Shown here piece after piece: positions 37,021-44,840 of a DNA stretch of 64,000 nucleotides (position 1 is its first letter; the number at the start of each line of letters is the position of its first letter). Location: NCBI RefSeq assembly GCF_000253295.1, contig NC_015717.1, positions 434,001 to 498,000 on the forward strand. Direction: 5' to 3'. The translations under genes were made by a program, and so were the position numbers. The notes beneath the pieces were generated by a model that worked only from the letters and a program-made list of their open reading frames with translations, did not search any database and was not told where the DNA came from. This DNA comes from Hyphomicrobium sp. MC1 (GTDB taxonomy: Bacteria; Pseudomonadota; Alphaproteobacteria; Rhizobiales; Hyphomicrobiaceae).

Positions 37021-38397
37021 ATGCGTCTTCTTACGCTCCTCATCATCCGGCTCATGGCGGCTGTGTTGCTTTGTCTTTCGGTCGCGATTGCGTGCCTCGT
37101 GTGGGACGCGCATCGTTCGATCGAAGGGGACGTGACCGCAACGGCAACGCGTGTCAATCAGCGTCTGCAGGCCCTCTATTGGCAGCATATGGTCTGGCAC
37201 AACGGCATTTCGCGAGGATCTCTCGTTCCTCTTCCGGATTGGGATACAGTCGAGACCCAGAGCATTATCTCGCCGGGCGTATGCGTAACGTTTGCTTTGC
37301 CCGGTGGCGACCCCCGCAAACTATGTAGTCAGGTTGAAGCCTTGGGGCCGCCCGCTCCAGCGTGGTTCGCACGCCTCTACCTTGCGACCCTGGGCGTGTA
37401 TCCGCCCGTTGTACGACCGCTTTCAATCCACAATGAAAGTGCGGGGCCTATCGTGACCGCCGCCGATCAGGAAGCTGCGCTTCGCCGTGCCTGGAAAGAA
37501 ATTTCAACGGTCGTCGACATCGCCATCATGCTGGCCGGCGGCATCGCAATCCTCGCAGCAGCTATGATCGGTCATGCCCTGCTTCCCGCGCGGTCGATCA
37601 TCGGTGCGTTGCAAGAGATCGAAGAAGGGCATCTCGGGCAACGTCTCGGAAAATTCAAAAGCACTGAATTCAATCATATTGCGAATGCCGTCAACCGTCT
37701 TGCTGCAACACTGAAGCAAACAAACCAAGAGCGCATGGCGCTCACAGCGCGGTTGTTCCAAGTTCAAGAAGAGGAACGGAGGTCGCTCGCGCGCGATCTC
37801 CATGACGAATTTGGCCAAGCGCTGGCTGCCACGAGGGCACTCGCAACTGTCATCGAGGCCAGTGCGCCTGATCGGCCAAATATCGCACGTGACGCAAGGG
37901 CCATTGCAGCCACGCAAGAACGGCTGATGGGAACGCTTCGCACGACACTCATCCGATTGCGTTCGCAAAGCATCGAGGAGCTTGGGTTGGAAGCAAGTCT
38001 TCGCCAGCTGATCACCGACTTCAACGCGCAATCGAAGACGGGCACGATTTTTCGCCTGCAGATGACGGGGCGGTTGGCCGGCCTTCAGAAACGTGTCGCG
38101 GTAGATCTCTATCGCATCGTTCAGGAATGCCTGACAAATGCCAGCAAACACGGCCGACCAACGGAAGTAAGGGTTCGTCTCGATCATCACGGCTTTGGCG
38201 AGCCGCATGTCACGTTGAGCGTCGAGGATGACGGCGGCGGCGACAGCCGGCATCTATCCACGACCGCCGGTCACGGGATTCTTGGCATTCGTGAGAGATT
38301 GGCAGGGCTCGGCGGTTCGCTGCAGATCGCGGATGCGCCAAAAGGCATCCTGATATCGGCTCGCGTGCCATTGGACAGTGAAGGCGCGGCTACATGA
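37021..38397 (+). CDS. Membrane sensor histidine kinase, NarX/UhpB-like (HisKA_3)
   Basis: 458 residues. Transmembrane helices about 4-26 and 160-185 enclose a periplasmic loop of about 130 residues that includes CVTFALPGGDP and two Cys (about 81 and 96). A HAMP-like linker precedes the dimerisation box ERRSLARDLHDEFGQALAAT (His in RDLHDEFG). The ATPase has QECLTNASKHG (N box), VEDDGGG and TAGHGILGIRERLAGLGG (G2). I preferred ATG 37021 because MRLLTLLIIRL begins the first membrane helix. It overlaps the response regulator by 4 bases. Its ligand is unknown. Confidence 0.92.
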   Translation: MRLLTLLIIRLMAAVLLCLSVAIACLVWDAHRSIEGDVTATATRVNQRLQALYWQHMVWHNGISRGSLVPLPDWDTVETQSIISPGVCVTFALPGGDPRKLCSQVEALGPPAPAWFARLYLATLGVYPPVVRPLSIHNESAGPIVTAADQEAALRRAWKEISTVVDIAIMLAGGIAILAAAMIGHALLPARSIIGALQEIEEGHLGQRLGKFKSTEFNHIANAVNRLAATLKQTNQERMALTARLFQVQEEERRSLARDLHDEFGQALAATRALATVIEASAPDRPNIARDARAIAATQERLMGTLRTTLIRLRSQSIEELGLEASLRQLITDFNAQSKTGTIFRLQMTGRLAGLQKRVAVDLYRIVQECLTNASKHGRPTEVRVRLDHHGFGEPHVTLSVEDDGGGDSRHLSTTAGHGILGIRERLAGLGGSLQIADAPKGILISARVPLDSEGAAT

Positions 38398-39047
38398 AAC
38401 CGATTTCGATACTGCTCGTCGATGACCATCCGATCGTGAGGGAAGGATATCGTCGCCTTCTCGAATTGCGACCTCGGTTTATCGTGTGTGCGGAGGCCGA
38501 AGATGCCAACCAGGCCTATATTGCCTACAAAGCTCATAGGCCTTCCGTCGTCATCATGGATCTGTCGCTGGTAGGGGTCAGCGGTGTGGAGGCATTGCGC
38601 CGGATCCGAGAGTTGGACAAGGATGCCAAAATCCTAATTTTCAGCATGCACGCAGGAAGTGCTTTTGCGCTCAAAGCGTTTGAGGCGGGTGCTCGCGGCT
38701 ATATCACCAAAAGCAGCGCGCCTGCTGAACTCATCAAAGCAGTCGAAGTCATTGCGGAAGGCGGCCGCGCCATGAGCGAAGACATTTCGCGCGCGATTGC
38801 TGCCGATCGCCTGAGCGGTGACAGGGCAATCGATGCCCTTTCTCCGCGCGAAACAGAGGTGCTGCGCCTCGTTGCTACGGGCCTCAGCAGTGAGTCGATT
38901 TCATCGCTGCTTAATCTTAGTTTGAAGACGGTGCGCAACATTCACTACGCCGTGAAATCCAAGATTGGCGCGGAAAACGATGCGCATCTCGTGTGGCTGG
39001 CGCTCGCCGCGGGACTTATTCCTGCAGACAGCGTGATCACGCACTAA
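38394..39047 (+). CDS. NarL-family response regulator
   Basis: 217 residues. Receiver domain with LLVDDHPIVREG, phosphoacceptor Asp56 (VVIMDLSLVG) and Lys in GYITKSSAP. The LuxR-type helix-turn-helix (about 150-210) has LSPRETEVLRLVATGLSSESIS (in part ETEVLRLVATG) and LSLKTVRNIHYAVKSKIG. It is the partner of the overlapping kinase gene. The aldoxime dehydratase follows at 153 bases and is a plausible target or operon member. Confidence 0.94.
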   Translation: MKPISILLVDDHPIVREGYRRLLELRPRFIVCAEAEDANQAYIAYKAHRPSVVIMDLSLVGVSGVEALRRIRELDKDAKILIFSMHAGSAFALKAFEAGARGYITKSSAPAELIKAVEVIAEGGRAMSEDISRAIAADRLSGDRAIDALSPRETEVLRLVATGLSSESISSLLNLSLKTVRNIHYAVKSKIGAENDAHLVWLALAAGLIPADSVITH

Positions 39048-39200
39048 GCGGGTATATTGCCCGGAAGCCCGAGGGCACCGTGCTCTAGTTCGCCCGAAAA
39101 CTTCGAGCTACCTCCTTTCCCGTCGATCGCAAAAGCCCTCATAGGAGGTGCAACGATTGATGCTGCTCTGCAGCCAAGAGAAAGTCGGGAGGAAGCTGCT

Positions 39201-40253
39201 ATGACTTTGGATTCGTCGATACCCAGCCATCTGCGCTGTCCGCGAACCCGCACGCGCCAAGTGAGCGATAAATGGGTTCCGCCGGTGCCGGCGTTTTCCT
39301 CGCGCCCGGATCCGTCGATAGAAAATATCGTGATGTCGTATTTCGGCGTGCAGGTCGAGGGGGAGGAGAAGAAAGATCAGGCACTCGCAGCGCTACAGAA
39401 CATCGTCGCCTCGTTTAAAGAGCAGAACGGACCGGCACGATACGACTTGGTCCGATTCATCGACGCCCAAGGGTATTTCAATGCCATCGCCGTCGGCTAC
39501 TGGCTCGATACGGATACCTTTCATAAATGGAATGAAAGTCCCGCTATCGCCAATTGGTGGGCGTCAGATAAGCGCCTCACTGAAGGCGTTGGCTACTTCC
39601 GTGAAATCCTGCGTCCACGCATGGAGCAATTTGAAACCATCTTCACGCATAAGCACGGTCCGTTCGAGGGCGTTAGCGTACTTTTCGGCGAGATGAGCGA
39701 ACCTATCATCGAGCACGGCTATTGGGGCTCGATGCGCGATAGGCTGCCGTTGTCACAGACCAGCACGATGGACCCGGAGGGCGAACTCTCGCTTAGCTCC
39801 GGATCTCCGGCGTTGGGTGGACGAGTGATTATCAATGGGCATGATAATCTTACGCTCATTCGTTCCGGCGAAGACTGGAGCACGACCGAGGGCGAAGAAC
39901 GTCGTACATGGTATGAGGAAATAGAACCGGTCCTGCACGAAGGCATGAACTATCTGCGTGACGACGGACTCGAGGTCGGCTGCTATTGCAACCGCTATCT
40001 CCATCACATGGATGAGAATGGGAACAAAACCGAGAGAGGATTTGGATACAGCCTCTGGCGATCGGTTTCGGTACTCGAAACATGGGGCGCAACGCACCAA
40101 ACGCACCTTCAGATCTTCGTCACGTTCAACCGGCTGGCGAAGAAATTCAAAAATTTGACGCTCTATCACGAAGTGTCGGTATTCGATGGTGCGAACCAAT
40201 ACTACGAGTATATCAACTGCCATCCGCAGACCGGTCTTATGCGCGCGATCTGA
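39201..40253 (+). CDS. Aldoxime dehydratase (heme enzyme)
   Basis: 350 residues, the normal length. It dehydrates aldoximes (R-CH=NOH) to nitriles. By analogy with OxdRE of Rhodococcus (Arg178, Ser219, His299, His320) the key residues appear at Arg179 (YWGSMRDR), Ser222 (LIRSGEDW), His302 (QTHLQIF, proximal heme ligand) and His323 (LYHEVSVF, catalytic). The 21-residue spacing of the two His is exact. Start ATG 39201 follows GGGAGGAAGCTGCT. An earlier start, 48 codons upstream, has no such support. The gene is preceded by a NarXL-like pair, and there is no nitrile hydratase, nitrilase or amidase beside it. Confidence 0.93.
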   Translation: MTLDSSIPSHLRCPRTRTRQVSDKWVPPVPAFSSRPDPSIENIVMSYFGVQVEGEEKKDQALAALQNIVASFKEQNGPARYDLVRFIDAQGYFNAIAVGYWLDTDTFHKWNESPAIANWWASDKRLTEGVGYFREILRPRMEQFETIFTHKHGPFEGVSVLFGEMSEPIIEHGYWGSMRDRLPLSQTSTMDPEGELSLSSGSPALGGRVIINGHDNLTLIRSGEDWSTTEGEERRTWYEEIEPVLHEGMNYLRDDGLEVGCYCNRYLHHMDENGNKTERGFGYSLWRSVSVLETWGATHQTHLQIFVTFNRLAKKFKNLTLYHEVSVFDGANQYYEYINCHPQTGLMRAI

Positions 40254-40397
40254 CGGCAGAATTTCGTGGAATGAAAATGGAGATACACCTCAGCGGACAA
40301 ATTCGCCACGTCTGTGGCAGTTAGTTGTTTGCTGAGGTTTCTTGCAAAGATCTGTTCGAAGTAGACGGCGACATTGCGGCAAGCCAAATAATTGAGT

Positions 40398-40844
40398 CTA
40401 TCTCACGTTCCCAGTGGACATATTCGACGGACAATCCGGTCCGAGATATTTCCCGTCGATCGTCACGCCCATGTGAGCAACGCCGTCTTGCGGCGGATCG
40501 AACGTGATCTTGGACATGGCGCGGTACCACGTTGAAAAATTGCCAGTCAGTACTGTGCTGGTCGTTTCTTTGCCCGCGCCAGTCGTACAAACCACGTCAA
40601 CGTATCGCTCATCGCCAAGAGCCCTAACGTCGGACGTCGTGCAATTCTTTTTATCTATCCCGGTCACAATCGGATCATTTCTTGTGATGCACGCGTCGAA
40701 CGTTTTCATACCGACCGTCGCCGCAACCGTCGTCAGCTGCCAGTGCCCGGCCTTTCGAACGGGTAGTTGAGTGGCTACCGCCGCGGAGCTTGCAGCCATC
40801 AGGCATGAGAAAAAAACAGAAATTCGAAGACGAGAAAAACACAT
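40398..40844 (-). CDS. Secreted DUF3617-family protein
   Basis: 148 residues with a signal peptide (cleavage near AVA, about 24). The mature part starts with RKAGHWQLTT, the RKPGLWEI-like opening of DUF3617, and has Cys pairs in ACITRND, KKNCTTSDVR, VDVVCTTG and LGPDCPS. Function unknown. Start ATG 40844 follows a GGAAG site; an upstream in-frame Met is possible. It is convergent with the aldoxime dehydratase and isolated from the next gene by 223 bases. Confidence 0.75.
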   Translation of the reverse strand: MCFSRLRISVFFSCLMAASSAAVATQLPVRKAGHWQLTTVAATVGMKTFDACITRNDPIVTGIDKKNCTTSDVRALGDERYVDVVCTTGAGKETTSTVLTGNFSTWYRAMSKITFDPPQDGVAHMGVTIDGKYLGPDCPSNMSTGNVR

Positions 40845-41067
40845 TTCTGTCGCTTCCGATTTGCGTAGGCGGGTCTCCGGCTGTCGCTGCATGAGAACCG
40901 ATTTCAGCTGAGCGTCATACCGATTGCGCGAACGGCACGTCCACGGTCGGTCTATGATCTGACCCTAGACAGGCGCCGAACCACGTCGCGCATCGCGATC
41001 TTGCCGTCGGCCACCTATTACTGGCGACCGCATCAGCGGCCACTCGGTGACCGAGGTGTGTCATGCT

Positions 41068-41712
41068 TCAGTTGGCGGTTACTGCCGGCGGCTCGATCGT
41101 CAGATTGGGCATGACTGTGAACGTTCCGTCGAATAGCCGCTTGGTTGGATCGGTCACCGGCGTAACGATATTGCGTGCCGGTAAGCCTGTGGTCTTATCG
41201 ATGTAAACGCTTTGCTGGTTCGGCACCGACATGGCCGAGACGCGTGGTCCCTTGTCCTTGGCGTCGGCTGCAAGCGGCATTGCAAGAGTGCCTTGGTAGA
41301 CTGCGTAGGTTTTGCCTTCGAAATCCTTGTCGCCCGCGCACTTATAGTCGGTGCCGATTTTCGGCGGTTGCGCGACCGTTTCCTTGATCTGATTGGCGAC
41401 GGTATCCGCGAACGATTGAGGCAACTCCGCCCAGACGCCTTGCTGGTTGGACCAGGCGCGCTTGCCGATCACGATCATCTCCATCGGCATCGGCTGGTTC
41501 GAGACTTCGACGATTTGGTGCATCCGATCGGGAAGAACGTAGTCGGCTTTCATCTTCAACGAACCGTCAGCATTCGTAATCGTGGTTTCAAGACGAAATG
41601 CTTTCGCGTCTCGTAGCTTTGCGAACGCCGCATCGACTTGGTCCTTGCACGACTGATCGGCGAAAGCCGGACCGGCGATGAAGGCCAATAATCCGATAAC
41701 AAAAAATCTCAT
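41068..41712 (-). CDS. Secreted protein resembling LolA-like periplasmic proteins
   Basis: 214 residues from ATG 41712, with a signal peptide (MRFFVIGLLAFIAGPAFA, cleavage near residue 18). The mature domain of alternating beta strands (FRLETTITNADGSLKMKADYV in part LETTITNADG, MIVIGKRAWSNQQGVW) resembles the half-barrel folds of LolA/LppX-type proteins. No lipobox is seen. It lies 92 bases after the response regulator of the mxa-divergent operon on the same strand and could belong to that transcript. Function unknown; this resemblance is tentative. Confidence 0.7.
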   Translation of the reverse strand: MRFFVIGLLAFIAGPAFADQSCKDQVDAAFAKLRDAKAFRLETTITNADGSLKMKADYVLPDRMHQIVEVSNQPMPMEMIVIGKRAWSNQQGVWAELPQSFADTVANQIKETVAQPPKIGTDYKCAGDKDFEGKTYAVYQGTLAMPLAADAKDKGPRVSAMSVPNQQSVYIDKTTGLPARNIVTPVTDPTKRLFDGTFTVMPNLTIEPPAVTAN

Positions 41713-41803
41713 GAGAATCCTACCCGAGCCGTTTCCGAAGTTTTTGTATTTTTGCAGTTGAACGGATGGCCCAGGAACACATGCCAAGTCACTGCAATTC
41801 CGG

Positions 41804-42493
41804 CTACCAAACCTTCCCGAGGCGCATTGGCGGCACAGAACGATCGTTTATTCTCTGTCCCGACATTTCAGGCAGGTGATCGATGGCAATGCGCATCAGC
41901 TCGGGGAGCGATTTTACGCCAAGCTTCGTTTTGATTTGGGAGCATGTGTTTGCAATTGTTTTATAGCTGACGTGCAATTCGTCGGCGATAGCTGCATATT
42001 GCTTGCCTTGGGCAATCAGCTCCAACGTTTGCAATTCGCGCAACGTCATGCCGTTGAGGGGGTTGGTCCGACCTTTTGTTTCCATAACGGCAATCGCGGA
42101 CGCAATGGCATGACTCAGAAACGCCTTGCCCTGACGCACAGCCTGCAGCGCCTTCACGATATCTACGGACGATGTATCTTTTAGGATGTAGCCATTAGCA
42201 CCGAGTCGCAACGATTGACTGGCGATCATGGGGTCTTCGTGCATCGTCAACACGAGGATCGGCGTGTGCTTGTCGTGGATGCGAAGGCGCCGGATAAACG
42301 ATAGCCCTCCGAGCACACCTTTCTTGATTGCAAGGTCGATGATGATGAGATCGGGTTTATCGTGGCGATAGGCGCGAAATCCCTCAATGAGATTTGACGC
42401 GAGCATGATATCGTCGATGCCGGCATCTTCAAGCACACGGCGGCAGCCTTGCAGCACGATGGGATGGTCGTCGATCACGAGAATTTTGGTCAT
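41804..42493 (-). CDS. LuxR-type response regulator of the mxaF-divergent operon
   Basis: 229 residues. Receiver with VIDDHPIVLQG, Asp53 (LIIIDLAIKKG) and Lys in GYILKDTSS. C-terminal helix-turn-helix with MTLRELQTLELIAQGKQ and VSYKTIANTCSQIKTKLG. It overlaps its kinase by 4 bases. Position divergent from mxaF recalls the mxaXYZ genes of Paracoccus, where such a pair governs methanol dehydrogenase. I infer, but cannot prove, the same role here. Confidence 0.92.
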   Translation of the reverse strand: MTKILVIDDHPIVLQGCRRVLEDAGIDDIMLASNLIEGFRAYRHDKPDLIIIDLAIKKGVLGGLSFIRRLRIHDKHTPILVLTMHEDPMIASQSLRLGANGYILKDTSSVDIVKALQAVRQGKAFLSHAIASAIAVMETKGRTNPLNGMTLRELQTLELIAQGKQYAAIADELHVSYKTIANTCSQIKTKLGVKSLPELMRIAIDHLPEMSGQRINDRSVPPMRLGKVW

Positions 42494-44007
42494 GCGGTCG
42501 CCTGAGAAAATGCGTTGATGGAACCACCGTGAAGATCTCGGGGCCACAACGGGATTTTGATTGAAATCGTGGTGCCGTGGGGTTCGTGACCGGCGATGAC
42601 GAGACTGCCCCCCGATGCCAGAACGCGCTCTCTCATCGCAGATAATCCAAAGCCTGCTTGCACGTCGGGCTTCAGGCCGACGCCATCGTCGCTGATGCGT
42701 AGGGCGATTGCGTCTTGATCGCTGCCAGCGCCTTGACTGGCCTCTTCGCGAAGCTGGACGACAATGTGCGTCGCCTGACCGTGCCGAATGGCATTCGTCA
42801 GGGCCTCTTGTGTTGAGCGATAGACGGTGAGGTCGATGCGCTCACCGTAGGGCCTGATGAGCGGGGTGACCGAAAGGCCGATGCGAACGTTGGGATGGCG
42901 CCGTTCGAAATCATAGACGAGGTCTTGAATGAGCGCAGAGAGAGGTACTTTGCCGACGGAAACAGGATGAAGGCGCTTCAAAAGCGCGCGATTCATCGCC
43001 TTGAGGCGCGAGGAAATCGACAGGATTTCATCCGTTCTTTTGCGGATGGCTTCAGCACTGTCTTCGCGGAGCGCATCGGTGAGACGGCTGATTGATTCCG
43101 CGTTCGCGGTAATTCCAAAAAGGCAGGGACCAGCCTCATCATGGAGTTCGCGCGCAATCTCGCGCCGCTCATCTTCTTGCACGGATTGAATCTGCCGATA
43201 GAGCTCGCCGTTTTCTTCTCGCGCCTGATCGAGCGATGCAGCAAGCGAATTGAACTTCACTGCAATGTCGGCAACTTCGCTCACTTTTGGAATTTTGAGG
43301 CGCTGCGACCGCTCACCCGCTTCAAGCGCCACCAGTCCCTTGGCAAGGTCCGTCAGCGGATTGAGGATACGGCCGAGAACAATATAGAAAGCCAAGACGA
43401 TGAAGACGATGGCGACGACCGCGACCGTCGCAAAGGCTGAGAGCTGCTCCCACTTCTCCGCGATCTCGTCGTCCGGGTCTCCCTTCAGAATGAGCGAGCG
43501 GCCGTTCGGCTCAATGCTGATGACGCGGGTATGATCGTTACCGCCCTTCGGCATCATCAGTGCCTCGAACCAGTCGGGCGTGCGATCGTTGGCGTCATCG
43601 ATATCGGACACAGTTTCGGGTGATCGCAGGACGCGCATCGGCTTGCCCGGATCTTCGACGTAAACGCGGGCATGACGCAGGTGCTGAATTTCGTGGGCAA
43701 CGAGATTATCGAGTTCGGAGAGATGATTTTCGGCGTTGATCCGCCGAACAAGCTCGCGCAGATAGCCTTCCGCAGTATCCATCGACGCTTCGATTTCGAC
43801 GTTCACGGATTGGCGGCCGTTGAGGACGGCTGTTGCTCCCATCAGTACGGTGGCAAGAAAAAGCATCGCGGAAATCGCGAGCAGAACCTGCTGCCGAATG
43901 GAGCGGCCAAACCATGCCCCCTTTCGCACGCGGGCACCTAAACCGGAAAAACGCGATGTCATTTGCATTACGTCAACTGCGCGAACCATAACGTTTTGAA
44001 AGCGCAT
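42490..44007 (-). CDS. Membrane sensor histidine kinase of the mxaF-divergent operon
   Basis: 505 residues. Transmembrane helices about 40-62 and 190-213 flank a periplasmic sensor loop of about 125 residues. HAMP about 215-265. HisKA_3-type box RREIARELHDEAGPCLFG holds the phospho-His. ATPase with STQEALTNAIRHG, ISDDGVGL and GFGLSAMRERVLASGG. ATG 44007 has a GAGGAGGCG ribosome site and overlaps the lipoprotein gene by 35 bases. Starts at 43989 or 43968 are weaker. Likely a methanol- or C1-responsive regulator by position only. Confidence 0.92.
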   Translation of the reverse strand: MRFQNVMVRAVDVMQMTSRFSGLGARVRKGAWFGRSIRQQVLLAISAMLFLATVLMGATAVLNGRQSVNVEIEASMDTAEGYLRELVRRINAENHLSELDNLVAHEIQHLRHARVYVEDPGKPMRVLRSPETVSDIDDANDRTPDWFEALMMPKGGNDHTRVISIEPNGRSLILKGDPDDEIAEKWEQLSAFATVAVVAIVFIVLAFYIVLGRILNPLTDLAKGLVALEAGERSQRLKIPKVSEVADIAVKFNSLAASLDQAREENGELYRQIQSVQEDERREIARELHDEAGPCLFGITANAESISRLTDALREDSAEAIRKRTDEILSISSRLKAMNRALLKRLHPVSVGKVPLSALIQDLVYDFERRHPNVRIGLSVTPLIRPYGERIDLTVYRSTQEALTNAIRHGQATHIVVQLREEASQGAGSDQDAIALRISDDGVGLKPDVQAGFGLSAMRERVLASGGSLVIAGHEPHGTTISIKIPLWPRDLHGGSINAFSQATA

Positions 44008-44473
44008 CGAGCGCCTCCTCGCCGGTGAATCCGGCTTTGCGCAAATTGTAATACTGCTGTCCTGCCGCTCCGAAACTCTCGATCCGATTGGCGGCGATTG
44101 CGTTGTTCAACATAGTAATCAGGCTGATGGCGGTTTCATCGCCGCCCGCACCTTTCAGCATATCTTCGAGCTGGACGGCGCGGTTGGCGACCATGCGTGG
44201 CGAGTCGTTAAACTTTTCGGACGCCTCGATCAGAGCACGGCGAACTTCTCCCGATTTTGGGGCGGCAACTTTCCCGTCGCTCTTCGCCTCATGCTCAATC
44301 AACCAGATCTCCGGCTTCACGTCGTCCTGTTCCGTCAACCAGCTCTTCGTGCCGACCTTCGTCAGCCCAGAACGCTGTTCTGCTTGGCGCTGTGTCGGTT
44401 GTTCCTCACTGCATCCGTTTAAGCCGGCGGCAATCACGAGGGCCAGTGCAAAGATGGAAAGGCGATGGGTCAT
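43973..44473 (-). CDS. Small lipoprotein in the mxaF-divergent operon
   Basis: 166 residues. N-terminal signal with lipobox LNGC (Cys about 21). The mature part is helical, with a distal segment EDMLKGAGGDETAISLI and QYYNLRKAGFTGEEALDALS. I recognise no family. A GTG codon directly precedes ATG 44473. Being first in the operon with a two-component pair it may be an accessory sensor at the membrane. In Paracoccus, the mxaZ product shares such a place, but sequence identity has not been tested. Confidence 0.75.
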   Translation of the reverse strand: MTHRLSIFALALVIAAGLNGCSEEQPTQRQAEQRSGLTKVGTKSWLTEQDDVKPEIWLIEHEAKSDGKVAAPKSGEVRRALIEASEKFNDSPRMVANRAVQLEDMLKGAGGDETAISLITMLNNAIAANRIESFGAAGQQYYNLRKAGFTGEEALDALSKRYGSRS

Positions 44474-44840
44474 CACGATTATTTGCGCTTTTACAGGTGG
44501 TTTTCATTCTCTCATCGCCAGCTATGACAGACGCGCGCAGAGACTACCAGGACAACGTCTGCAGTCTTCTTTGCCAAAACTTCCCGGCCCAATTTGCCGA
44601 TCAATCTGAAGACCTCGCAAGGCTACATCGTTACGGTCCGCCCCGTGCTGATCGCGCAACCATCGGACGACCAGCGATCCGAACGCGCAGCACGCATCTA
44701 AGAGTGGCCTCGGGTGAGACTTTTGCCCGTATTCCGCTCGTGCCTCAGAGGGTCGAGACGGCGAAAGGACCCCTTCGTTTCACAAGGGAAGCCGCCTCGG
44801 CTGAATAAGAAAAAGCTGGGTTTAGGAAACGCGAGGTTAA
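44474..44840. other. Divergent promoter region between the lipoprotein-kinase operon and mxaF
   Basis: 367 bases with no convincing gene. It should contain the methanol dehydrogenase promoter and the opposite regulator promoter. The last 40 bases before mxaF are purine-rich (AAGAAAAAGC and GAAACGCGAGG). No sigma-54 -24/-12 element was seen here, in contrast to the hup and acx operons. Confidence 0.5.

Noticed and set aside
37504..38253. Minus-strand frame of 249 codons inside the NarX-like kinase
   Set aside because: Shadow of a gene with clear histidine kinase motifs.
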